Below are positions 33,416 through 44,589 of a stretch of 64,000 nt of DNA, one piece after another. A program made the position numbers and the translations under genes. The notes below the pieces were generated by a model that saw nothing but the letters and a program-made list of their open reading frames with translations, was not told the origin of the DNA and made no database searches. The stretch lies in contig JARYHS010009186.1 of assembly GCA_031002005.1 (NCBI GenBank), forward strand, positions 185,406,437 through 185,470,436, in the 5' to 3' direction. Position 1 is the first letter of the stretch, and each line of letters opens with the position of its first letter. The stretch is from Vandiemenella viatica (Eukaryota; Arthropoda; Insecta; Orthoptera; Morabidae).

Positions 33416-34985
33416 GTATGGAATAGCGAACTTGCAGATTTTGTTGTACTGACACAAGCAATCGTCTAATTAAGATACTCAGGAATTTTTAAGATTCTGA
33501 TTGCACATTTACTGAATGTGTTTAGTGTATAAATAAGCAGCACAGGTAAATCTGACAGAATAAAGTTTAATTTTCGGCGGTCTCATCCTAATTAAGTGTT
33601 AGTACAGTGTTATAACTCAACCAGTTTGTTCCACTCCCATAATTCTAGTGATCGAATTTTATGCTGTTTACTGGTCAACAATTCTTAACCCTTAGGAAGA
33701 GGCCGGACAAAGAGCATTCATTTAATAATTTTTATGGTTATGCACTTTCTAAATGAAAATGGAATGATTATCAAATCACTCATTTGTCTGTCTGTCTGTC
33801 TATCGCTCAGTTTGTCATAATCCCGTAACATCTGAATCCTGTAAATTAGAAATTTAAAGTTCTGCTCCATCTTAGTTCTCCAATCAAATACGATTATAAC
33901 CTAAAATTTGAAAGTAATTGGAGTGAAAATAGTTATAGCGGGTTAGTGAATGAATGTATTTCTTTTTCTTTTTTTTCTTTTTTTTAAAAAAAAGTCATTT
34001 TGGCATGTATAAAATGAAAGCTGGTATCCCGCTGACTCTGAAAATGTTAGAATGGTTTTATTGTTCTTCTATCTGTACGAGGTTTAGGCATAAAACTACA
34101 AAAGTCTCTCTCCCTCCCCCTTTGTTTCAAAAACTTTGAAAATTATTTCATAATTCGCAGTGCTGAGTAGTATCGTAAATGTTACTGGAAAATTTTGGAG
34201 TTTATGGCTTACACAAAAAATGCGTCATTTTAAAAAATTTGATTCTTCAACAAAAGGCCAATGTATATCATTCGATAGAAAATTTTGTGTTTCAGATAGT
34301 AACTTTGTAACAAAATACTTTTTAAAAAAATTGCAAGTCCCACCAAAACTTTTTTTTAAATTTAAAAAAACATCGTGTCGGAGTAAAACAGTTGCAGACA
34401 ATGTATAATGAATATGAAAAAAAATTAAACAGTTCAGATACAAATAAATGCCATCTAACCCCTAAAATACGGAATTGTATATTTTTTAATGGATGTATAT
34501 TTTGGACAGCGTGCTCGGAATTTTAGGAACAAAGTAATTAGTTAATAGCAAAAGCGATTGCTTTATTGCAAGTGATGGTGCAAACCACTGGTCCTCAGGA
34601 CTAATTAGTGCCTCATTCGTTTGTGTGTTTTCCATTTTTTTAAGCAATTTAACATTTTTCTCAGGTAAAAAATTAATCCTCGATTCATAATTTAGAGCTA
34701 ACACACCAGCTATCAGGCAAGAAAAACTGAAATAAATCTCATTTCTGACCTCCAGTCTTGAAAATGCTATCCTTCAATTACAGAAACAAAATGATTTTCA
34801 TAAAATACTGCAGAACCTTCAAAATGTTATTTCTGAGTTTAAAGTAAAACAGAAAACTATAATGTCTTTAAGTCTAAGGACGAAATATGGACAAACAGCG
34901 TTTCCAAACTTCATGTGTTGGAGTGAAACACTTGAAATGATTCTTACCTAAAAAGCTTCTCACAATTTGTATAAACTTTTTCTTT
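33416..34985. other. Intron sequence of the zinc-finger gene
   Basis: First part of the 9523-bp intron 33416-42938. It holds only short low-complexity runs ((tgtc)n at about 33787, T/A runs at 33960-33995) and no recognised repeat. Confidence 0.6.
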
Positions 34986-34989
34986 ATTT

Positions 34990-35222
34990 TTGTTTATGGC
35001 TTTGTGCCTCGTCAACGTGGAGGTCATTAGAGGCAGATAAGAGCCGGGGACAAGGAACGGGAAGGAATTCAGCCATCGCCTTTTGAAGGAACTATTCCGG
35101 CATTCACCTAGAGTGATTTAGGGAAACCATGGAAAACCGTAATCTGGATGGCCAGACCAGTATTCGAGCCCCCGTCCTCCCGAATGCGAAGCCAGAGCAT
35201 TAACACTCACCTACCGTGTTTG
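34990..35222 (-). repeat. SINE copy 5
   Basis: Minus-strand, nearly full length: gctttgtgcctcgtcaacg, ggtcattagaggcag, ggggacaaggaacgggaagg, gggaaaccatggaaaacc and cccccgtcctcccgaatgcg, with a slightly decayed head. Confidence 0.85.
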
Positions 35223-35225
35223 GTA

Positions 35226-36615
35226 TGAATAACCTTCTGGACCGCTAGGTAAAGAACAGCCGTTTCGGTCTTAAAAATGTGAACTATTTAATTACAGTTT
35301 CAGTTTAGCTCCTGCTGTGAATGGTTTTAGTCACATTCTTGCTATGTGCAATACATCAACAGACACGAACTGCTTATATACCAATAATAAATCAAAATTT
35401 AGTCCAAGATGTCGCAGCATCAATTACTGTATGTACACATTTATGCAGGCACAAGTAGTAACAGCAAATTCACTCACTTTCTTAGTATACTCAAGTAAAC
35501 ATTTTAAAAAACGACTGATTTACCGAGGAGAGATAGACGGTATGTTATTATATTTTAACAAATTTACCTAAGTTAATGGAATCACAATTTAGAATTTTTC
35601 AAATAAAATATATGAAAAAATTATATTATATTAATTATATTATATTATATTCTATATTATATTATATTCTTGGTGCAGAGTATGCACATAAGAACTTAGT
35701 AACAACACTTTAAAATGGTTCATTAAATCGGGATAAACATGAAGTTACATTAATCAACTTTTATTTTAAATCTGTTGCTTAGATCTTCCAGATTAACCAA
35801 CATCCGTAACAAGATAAAAATTATGTATTTGTTCTCGCCTCACTGAAGAAAAACGATCACAGAAAAACTGCGAATTACTGTCTTTTAGGTTTCCTTACCA
35901 GAGCGTCTTGGTTTACGATCGAGTGAAGCACAATAATAGTATTATGAGGTAATTTATCAGTGTAAGTTAGTAGTAGACAGCACATTCTACTGAATGATCA
36001 CTATCCCTTTGCGGACCAATATTCGAAACACTACGAAGTATGGTGTCTTCACCTTAAAAACTTCGATGCGTTACCAGTGAAACCACATTTGTGACACTAT
36101 TCAAACTGCCAGCTGATGCGAAGCTTCGGTACCAAGGCTCTGCCGCTAGTGACATCTTGCGTGAAGTCCTGGATCAACTCCCACCACGACCACGCCCCAC
36201 TCTCCTTCTCTATTGGTTTCGCTCCCCGTCATTGGAGGAAACAGAAAAAAACGTGCCTCATTTCAGTGGCTAGCTACTTTCTGTACAATCTTTATTGGAG
36301 TACATGTCCTTACTCCTCTCATATTTTTCACAAGTACAGTACATAGAATTGGTTTCAAAATTTCGCTCGGTTCGCTTCCTAAGAAATTTCTTGAGCTATC
36401 TGTATTGCCTGGTGTTCTTTCCACTCCATAAGCTGCCCAGGTTTCTCCTCAGGTACCACTAATTTTACAAAACACCTAATTATTTTAGGAGACACCTTCT
36501 GATCTCTTAAATTTATTCCGTCACATGCTTAGTTTCAACTTCTTACTCCAAAATACCTTCTGTGTGGACATCGACCATAGACATGCCACTCTCCATCATT
36601 GTATCGCATCCGGTC
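35226..36615. other. Intron sequence, nothing recognised
   Basis: Includes an AT-only stretch of tatta/ttatat words at about 35623-35669. Overlapping open frames at 36091-36431 in three frames over a GC-richer patch have no motif. Confidence 0.4.
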
Positions 36616-36621
36616 AAACTT

Positions 36622-36795
36622 TTTTGGGGGTGGCAAGGAACGGAAAGTAAATCGGCCATCACCTTTAGAAGGAACCATACCATCTTTCGCCTGAAATGAT
36701 TGGGGAAAACAATGGAATACCTAAGTTTGGATGACCGGACGGGGATTCAAAACAGCGTCCTTCCGAATGCGAGGCAGAGCGTTGTAGTCCGAGAG
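36622..36795 (-). repeat. SINE copy 6, partial
   Basis: Minus-strand copy lacking its end: ggcaaggaacggaaag, cggccatcacctttagaagg, tttcgcctgaaatgatt, gaccggacggggattcaaa, gcgtccttccgaatgcga. Confidence 0.75.
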
Positions 36796-36799
36796 CTGG

Positions 36800-38035
36800 T
36801 GAACATTTTTGTGTAGGTATTGGAGACACCGTAAAAATTTGTATAACACTTCGTTTGTAATGTCTAAGTACAAGATCGAATAGAAGACTTGATTGATGGG
36901 AATGGAGGCATTATTAACTTTTCAAAATTTTCTTTTCTTTCAAAGTTGTGTTTCGTAAATATCGAAAAAAATATATTTTAGGTATGCTGAGATTTTCACT
37001 GAATGAGATTTTTTATTTTTTTTTAAGACAGGTCATGTTATTGGGACATTTTACCTGCCAGGTGATCGGGAATGTTATACCTGAGTGCGAATAAGCGGCT
37101 GGCTGAGCCGGCCACCGATAAACTAAAAAAAAAAAATTAATAGTTAGTTAATAGTTAAACGTTAATAATTCGGCCATGGTCCCATTCTCATCAGCCTGGC
37201 TTTCTATTTTGTACTTAGATATAACAAAAAAAGTATTACAAAAATTTTCACGGTGCCTCCCACACCTACCCAAAAATGTTTACCAGTACTCCCATGACCG
37301 CTCATTTAGCACTCTAGGTCCGGTCAAATCAACCTACATTCAGCCCAGCTCTCTCTGCCAGCAATTCAATACGATGCAGCGTGCTTGTGCTATCTTTACA
37401 CCGACCGAAAAATTCCTCTCATAGCTTTGTGTCATCGTTACGACAAATATATTAACATTAGTTTTAAATATTAATATAGCTTTTCCGCCCGCGTGCCTAG
37501 TCGTTGCTAGTGAAACTATGTTATGAATCAAAATGGCCATTACAATACCGTTAAATTTCAGAAGCTTGGTGCATATTTTATAATAATATAATAGATAGAT
37601 TGGTCAATTCCATCTACTTAATTGTAGAATTGTCAATGTTTAAGTTAACTGTTTGGACAAGAGGACATCTAGCTCATTGATTGTAACTGAAGAGATGCTA
37701 CTGCAAAAGCGCGTTCCTGACATAGAATAATTATTGATACAGCGGAGGGATTGTTCAGCGCCGCCGGTAATTGCCACCTGTCTGTAGAGATAGCGCCAAC
37801 TCACAACTCGTAGGACCAGATTCGACTGTAGATTAACACACGTGCTTAATAACTTAAGCCTGCTTCACTACTTGCTATAATGATATGGAATGACCACGCT
37901 CTTGACTCAAGTATTATTATTATTAGTAATTGTAGTGGAGTTTATTGATCATAATCTAGCTCTACAACTTTACCATTTTCTGAATTCTTATGTGCAAATG
38001 AAAATTTTCACAGTCTTTTATTTCTGAAAATCAAG
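36800..38035. other. Intron sequence, nothing firm
   Basis: A short stretch at 37050-37135 (ggctggctgagccggccacc followed by an A run) may be the end of an unidentified SINE. Nothing else recognised. Confidence 0.35.
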
Positions 38036-38041
38036 TACTAC

Positions 38042-38279
38042 CTGCTGTTTCTATTAACATGGTTGTATCTTCCGTTACAAGCAATACTAATTCTTCCTCC
38101 GATAACCATCCATTCTTAATCGCCAAATAATTCATTATACATACAACCAACACGCTTTCCATTTGTGTACTGTGTTCCAGAGACTCTAAATTCATCTCCT
38201 CTGAGCGCAATTTAGTTGTTGATTGTATTCTACTGTAATTTCCCCAAATAAATGCTATAAGCTGAACTCCCTCTAATTT
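38042..38279 (-). CDS. Orphan exon-like segment antisense in the intron
   Basis: On the minus strand an AG (cttatcgcttacag) and a donor (GCAG|GTAGTA) bound 238 bp open in one frame, entering in phase 0 and leaving in phase 1. It reads KLEGVQLIAFIWGNYSRI, then MNLESLEHSTQMESVLVV, then an acidic helical-looking stretch SEEELVLLVTEDTTMLI. Composition looks protein-like, but I recognise no family. It could be an exon of an antisense gene or a piece of an uncharacterised mobile element; it ends 35 bp from an RTE copy. The frame also runs on into the RTE antisense, which counts for nothing. Confidence 0.25.
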
Positions 38280-38314
38280 CTGTAAGCGATAAGTATAGCT
38301 TTGGTATCTTATTA

Positions 38315-41300
38315 AAAAAAAAAAGCAGTACAAGCAGAACGTACTGGAAGTGAACAAATCTAAACAATCTAACATAAGATAAAAATATGCACAAATTATA
38401 GACGTAGGTCTAAGAAATAACTGTGAAAGGAGTTCAAATGAGGACGAATGGAATGTACTGAAGAGAGAAATATTCAAAGCTGGTAAAGAAAGATTAGTCT
38501 TTAGGAAACAAGCCACACGAAAACCTTGGATCACAGAAGAAATTTTGGTGTTGATGGATCAGAGGAGAAGGCACAAAAGGATGAAGCAGGGAGAGAGCGA
38601 TATAGACAATTTAAAAATCAAATAAACAGGAAATGCAAAAGAACAAAAAAACAGTGGCTGCAAGAAATGTGCGAAGAAGTAGAAAAGAATACGGTCGTAG
38701 GTAAAGCAGATGTGGCATACAGGAAGATCAAACAATATTTTGGAAAAATAAAGAAAAGATATATAAACATTAAAACTACTGATGGGACACCTCTTTTAAA
38801 CTCAGTGGAAACCGACGGAAAGAATATATCGAGAAACTATGTTGGTGACGATCTAAGTAACAGCGTTCTGGAAAAGAGTGCGATGTCGACATTGATGACT
38901 TCTGCGTTAAGAACAGAATTAGATAGAGCTTTGAAAGATCTGAAATCAGATAAGGCAGTTGGAATTGATGAGATTCCTGCAAAAATTCTGAAATCCCAAG
39001 GAGAAGAAGGGTTCCATATATTATTTAATCTGATGTCAGACAATTAGGATGCATAAAAGATTCCAACTGACTTTAATAAAAGTATCATCTTCACACTTGC
39101 GAAGAAAGCACAAGCCGACAAATGTGATAATTATCGCACAATAAGTCTAATATCACATGCTTCAAAATTAATGACCATAATATACAGAATAATGGCAGCC
39201 TATGATACTGTCTGGCGTGAGGGCCTCCTTCCTAAATGCTGTACCGTGGAAAAAACAAATAAGCTGAAATCTTCAACAACATGCTGAGTAATCGCAAAAT
39301 CCAGGTCCACCGCGGGGTCCAAAAGAGTCGCTGGCGTCTTCTTAATAAAGGACTGCCACAGGGTTCGGTGCTGGCGCCTGTGCTTTTTAATTTATATATT
39401 GCAGACATACCTCAACTAATTTGCAGGAAATTTCAGGATGGCGATGATCTGGCTATTACTTTCCAGGATAGAAGCTTCCAATTTGTGAAGATAGACTCTC
39501 TGAGAGCTCTACACATTCTTCTCTAAGAGGAGACTAAAACCTAATCTGACAAAGACAGAGTCTTGTTCCTTCCACCTTTCAAACCAGCTTGGCTACGGCA
39601 GAATAAGACCAACCTTCGGACCCCTTGGAAGAGTAGAACACAAAGACCACCTCACCTTAGATCGAGCCCTCACTTTTCAGCAGAATTTATCGAACACTGC
39701 AGAGAAAGTGAAGACCCGTGTGAACCTTGTTAACAAACTGGCTGGTACGTCATGGGGTGCAGGCGCCCAAGTTCTTCGAGGAGCAACCCTTGGATTGGCA
39801 ATCTCCACAGCAGAATACTATTGCTCTACATGCCTTGATTGTTAGTGCTCATACTGCCAAAGTTGACACCCAGCTTAATGCTGCTATGAGAACACATTAG
39901 GTCTACCCCAGTACTCTGGTTGCCTGTACTTTCCAACATTCCTCCACCATATTTGAGGAGGAAATCGATATTTCTTGGAGAAATGGAAGGAGTGGAGGAA
40001 AACAACATGATTCCTCTGCATGATGACCTTCTTCATCTGCTTCGCACACAACTAAAATCGAGAAGACCTGCCTACATGGAAGCAGCCAGTCTCATACATA
40101 ATAACTTTAAGTTGTATGAAGAGTGGAGAAAGGAGAGGGAAGCCAACAGCTCACACAATTGTGGGCTTATAAAAAGATCCGACTACCTGTGTTCCAGGAT
40201 TTGACTTGCCTAGACGTCTTTGGTGTCAATTGAACAGATTTCGCACAGGTCACGGAGTGTGCAATGCAACCACGCGTAAGTGGGGTCTCCATGTAGATGC
40301 GTTGTGTGACTGTGGTCGTATCCAAACTACTAACCTCTTTGTGATGGACTGTCCAGCAAGAAGATTATCTGGAGGCCTTCTCACCCTCCATCAAGCTGGA
40401 CCAGCTGCCAGAAGATGGTTTGAATCTATAGATTTAGTTATCTAATTGACATGTATTTTGTTGTACTTGGCATACGGTAATAATAATAACAGAATAATGG
40501 AAACGATAATAGAAGAGATAGCAGGTGAAGATCGGCTTTGGATTATGAGAAACCGCGATACAAGAGAAACAGTTCTGAAGAGCGGATCAAGAAAAACAAA
40601 GATACTTTTATGGAATTTGTTGATTTAGAAACACCTTTTGACAATGTTTAGTGGGACAAGGTTTTCAAATTTTTTAAAAAAAAGTCAAGTGTAAGGTAAC
40701 GAGATAGAAGAATACTTTATTATCTATATAAGTATCAAGCCGCTATAACAAAAACAGAGAATCACAAAACATGCATCAGTTAAAAAACGGTGTGAGAAAA
40801 GGTTGTAGTCTATCTGCATTAATATTCAATATGTATGTAGAGTAAACAATAAAGGAAGAAAAGAAAAATTTAAATGTGACATAACTGTTCAAGCAGAAAA
40901 AATCAGAATGCTACCATTTGCTGATAACAGAACAGACTGAGGATCTTAAGAAGTTATTGAATGTCATTAATAAAATGCTGAACGAAGATTTTGTACCAAA
41001 TATAAACCAAAGCAACACAAAAATGATGAAATGTAGTAGAAATAATTGCAGTAACAGTGGATTAAATATAAAATAGGATCGAATGCGACAGAAGAAATAA
41101 ATTAATTTTGCTACTTAGGAAGAAAAATTAAAAACGATGGCTGAAGCAGGAATGATGTTACAAGCAGAATTGCACTAACGAAAAGAGCTTTCTTGAAAAA
41201 GAGAAATCTTTTAGTTTCAAATTTTGATCTAAGATTCAGAAAAAACTTTCTTAAAAGAATTATGGACTTTAGGAATACCAGAAAAGAAAAGGAAAATTGA

Positions 41301-41660
41301 AGCATTTTTTATGTGGTGCTATAGAAGGATAATAAAAATTAAGTTGACAGATAAAGTGGGAAATCAACGCGTTTTGGAAATGTTGGGTGAGAAAAGAAGC
41401 TTGTGGAAGAGTCTTACAGAAAGAAGAGACAGGATGGTGGGTCACATTTTAAGACATGCGGGAATGGTTACATTGTTAGTGAAGAGATCAGTCGAAGGAG
41501 AGAACTGTAACCAAAATTAGAATACACGAAGCAGATAATTTAGGTTGTAGGTTGTAGCTTGTAGGGAGTATCTTGAGATGAAGAGGTTGGCGCAAGATAG
41601 GAACGGATGGAGAATTGCATCAAACCAGTTGAGAGACTGATGACAGCAATAAAACTTATC
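38315..41660 (+). mobile_element. RTE LINE copy, split by a second LINE
   Basis: Plus-strand RTE in two pieces, 38315-39195 and 40489-41660. The first has the connector: RKPWITEEIL equivalent, GRERYRQFKNQINRKC, KQWLQEMCEEVEK, VAYRKIKQYFGK and KAVGIDEIPAKILKS. The second resumes with ETIIEEIAGEDRLW (the QFGF region), carries a decayed RT (ADN in place of FADD) and ends MWCYRRIIKIKLTDKV and MVGHILRHAGM. The 3' tail gactgatgacagcaataaaa closes it. Many stops and frame changes. Endonuclease missing. Older than the insertion it carries and less intact than the copy at 6103. Confidence 0.85.
39196..40488 (+). mobile_element. Jockey-like LINE fragment with 12-bp TSD
   Basis: It lies inside the RTE copy. 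acagaataatgg occurs at 39184-39195 and 40489-40500, a perfect target duplication. The 1293-bp insert is 5'-truncated and ends in (taa)n. It encodes the RT end: AAYDTVWREGLLPK, KGLPQGSVLAPVLFNLY (a catalytic ADD counterpart is changed to GDD), STAEYYCST, KVDTQLNAAMR, LRRKSI, and after a stop LPRRLWCQLNRFRTGHG with CDCG...H-less C tail. Several stops and frame changes make it inactive. The short 3' UTR and TAA tail recall I/Jockey-group LINEs; I leave the clade open. A relative is at 12150. Confidence 0.85.
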
Positions 41661-41664
41661 CTAC

Positions 41665-42180
41665 CAGATTCAGTCAAGGGCCTGTAAGCTTACTAGCTCA
41701 AGACACGTACTTCCCCAGTATATCCCCTAATTACCCCTTCTGACAGACACAGTACTTCGGAACCTTTACCATCATCCTCCTTCTCGCTGCGCTTCTACCA
41801 AACAGAGTTTACTATCAAACGATATTTTATCCTGCCCAGATCCTGTTCACAATTTTCTACTGTTTCAAACCTATTACATTACTTTATTTAAAAACAACTT
41901 CTGACTGCAAATCAACAATAGTATCATTCATTTGAACAATGAACCACAATGGTTTCATCAATTTTTTTACCTTTAAAACATAGAATAATATGTATAATAG
42001 TAATAGGGTAGAAATTGAAACTTTTCATACACTTCCAAAGGGAATAGTATAAATCTGCAGTCCAGATTATCAGATTGATAGTTTATGGTTCATCAAGTTC
42101 GATTAGAATGAATTGCAGAACATAAAATTGCTAACTATTAGTAGCTCGTGAATGTCTTCTTTACTATCAGTATGTGCTTT
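41665..42180. other. Intron sequence between insertions
   Basis: No gene or repeat recognised. Confidence 0.45.
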
Positions 42181-42193
42181 AACATGCCAGTTA

Positions 42194-42470
42194 CCGAGCG
42201 GGGCGGTGTAACGGTTAGCGTTCTCACCTCGCATTCGGGAGGACGGCGGTTCGAATCCCCGTCCGGGCACCCAGATTTGGGTTTTCCATGGTTTCCCCAA
42301 ATCACTCCAGGCAAATGCCGGGATGCTTCCTTCAAAAGGCCATGGCCAAATTCCTTCCCATTCCTTGCCCCCATCCTTGCCCCCCATCCTTGCCCCCCAT
42401 CCTTTCCCGTCTCTAAAGACCTCGATGTTAAAAAGAGAGTTACAAAAAAAAAAAAAAAAAAAAAAAAAAA
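42194..42470 (+). repeat. SINE copy 7, youngest, with 13-bp TSD and poly(A)
   Basis: Complete plus-strand SINE. The 13-bp aacatgccagtta occurs immediately before (42181-42193) and after (42469-42481). The head has tRNA-promoter character with a canonical B box GGTTCGAATCC (42248-42258). The body has cccgtccgggcaccc, ccatggtttccccaaatc and aaaaggccatggccaa. A short triplicated cccccatccttg block precedes a final cctcgatgtt and 27 A (42444-42470). The TSD and tail mark it as the most recent insertion of this family here; it lies in the zinc-finger gene, 470 bp before an exon. Confidence 0.95.
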
Positions 42471-42938
42471 CATGCCAGTTATTTTAGTTCATTTGTTGGG
42501 ATGTTACAGACAATCGTACTAAGCGCCATTTCCCAGTGAAGATTATTTGATAACCTCACAACGTACAACTTTCAATCATGATTTATTTCATTTTTATTAA
42601 AAGTAAAACTGATAGCAATTTGTGAATATCTACTACCAATCTCATAAATTTTTATGAAATCCTTCCTTTGGGTATTACACGCACAGTGTATCTACAAACA
42701 CAGTAGATGTTCTTGAGAATGTTTTAGTGTCTTTGTCTTTAATAGCAGCACTATTGTCTGCAATAACTTCAATATTTCCAGGACGTTTTTACATCTTACT
42801 TTTAACTTTTGCCCTGCCACATCAATTGAAATTAACATTTTACTTTCCAGCAACTTAATTCAATGAACTTATATTTAGTCATATTAATTGAATGTGAACT
42901 CAAACTTTTTTGTAAACTTTCATGTATCTTTCCTGCAG

Positions 42939-43388
42939 GTTGATGGCAGAGAAGACCCAAGTGTACGAGAAGCTCAACTTCAGGTCGATTCTAGTCATAA
43001 CATCACAGCCGTCACGAATCCAAATTTCGTTTGTCGCCTGACAGAACCAAACGAAGATCTGTTTCCAGAGCTATCAGAAATCACCAGCCTGTTGGAACAG
43101 AATTCCACAAAACAACCGCCAGGAGTCCCGGACGCCCAACCTAGCTGCTCTCAACCGTCGTCGGCGAATATCTCTTCTCGCCTGCGCTCCATACTCGAGA
43201 TGAAGACAAACCAGCAAAAGTCTACACAGTCAGGCGGCAAGGCTACCAGACCGTCGCAACAGCGAAACAAATGGAAGCCGCAGCGAAGAAAACAGGAGGA
43301 AGACGAGGAACAGACAGGGAGAAAAGAGAAGGCCGAAGGAGTCTGTGAGATTTGTGGCAAGACGTACACCACGCGTTATTCATTAGCG
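42939..43388 (+). CDS. Zinc-finger gene, second firm exon (linker and first half of finger 1)
   Basis: 450 bp, 150 codons, phase 0 at both ends. The acceptor is strong (tatctttcctgcag) and the donor consensus (GCG|GTAAGT). It encodes VDGREDPSVREAQLQV, a Ser/Gln/Pro-rich stretch (PDAQPSCSQPSS), a very basic segment (RNKWKPQRRKQEEDEE) that may serve as a nuclear localisation signal, and GVCEICGKTYTTRYSLA. That last piece is C-x2-C plus 11 of the 12 residues before the first His. The missing V-H-x3-H is the start of the next exon, which proves the junction at sequence level. The protein is probably a nuclear DNA-binding factor. Confidence 0.9.
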
Positions 43389-44585
43389 GTAAGTGACAAC
43401 AATATATTAGAACTCCACTTCATTCATTGAGACTTTACTGTTAACGAGTACTGACCAAAAAGAATTCGACTTCTTCACTGAAACTGGTGGGTGAAAGGTA
43501 ACGTTCGCGGCTAGCGTAGGAGAAGATCTGGACTGGAATCCCTGTGACTTTACTCGGGGTGTGTAAATGCGTTCAAAGTTATTATTAAATAATTTCGCTA
43601 TCAGATCATTACTCAATTTTGGGCCATAATAATTTCATTATTACTCCTTTTTTGAAACTACAGTCTTGGGCTTACACCTAGCTGATAAATATTTATACAA
43701 AAAATCAAATATTTTATCCAAACAAGTTCTAAATTACAAAACTACAACATCAGTAGAGGAAAGCTAAGTTGGCGAATGGCTTCAGTGTTAGAACATACTG
43801 AAAATTTTGCCACTGAGGCAATCAATTAAGCTCATCTACACCGTGGACCGCACAAGGCAGAGAAATGCCGAAGTATATTGTTACCGTAATCTCCAAAGGT
43901 AATTGATCCATTTGCATAGTTCCAAGTCCGTTTTTCTGTATCTTCAAATCAAAGTAGGCGGCGGCTGCTTTGAAATAAATACGCATTATTTAATCGAGTA
44001 ACATTGACCCAAATAAGTTTCAAAATAATCAACCAACTTCAGAGAAGGTGATCGAGGAAGATGTTCTCCAAACATGATGCTATATAATCGAAGTAATTGC
44101 GCGAATGGGAGGCGGAGGCCACCTGCTATCGTTGTGGGTTGCCAGCCAAATTTTTTTAGTTTACCTTCTTAACACTGAATAGCATTCTACACCGGCTCTT
44201 CAGTTTTTAAAAAAAGAGAGAGAAAGACACGGTTTCTAGGAGATTTTGTGGAGGTTGGCTACGGCTACGTTACATTCCTCCACCCAACACACACATCAAA
44301 TGATCCAACTACTGCAGGACACTACATCAAGAAAAACTGATACATTGAAATTCTTAATTTGAACTTATATTATCTCTAAATTGCTACTTTCTCTCATTTG
44401 TGATATTAATTGATTATGAATTAATTAACAATACCTCTTAAAATTATACTATTAATTAATAATGAACACAGTTCGTATCTAGAATTCTGCTTAGGGTTAC
44501 ACTGATACGGTTATCCATATTTCGGTTTTCCCTGATTTTACAACAGTTACCGTGGCAGTAGTCATCTGGGAAGACTTTAGTTCCA
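43389..44585. other. Intron sequence
   Basis: First part of the 6250-bp intron 43389-49638. No repeat or gene recognised before the LINE ORF1 region. Confidence 0.5.
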
Positions 44586-44589
44586 GAGT

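Noticed and set aside
36091..36431. Three overlapping plus-strand open frames
   Set aside because: No motif, three frames open at once over a GC-richer patch; likely composition.
42148..42522. Open frames of 111-124 codons across the 42 kb SINE
   Set aside because: They run through the SINE and its poly(A); the repeat structure explains them.
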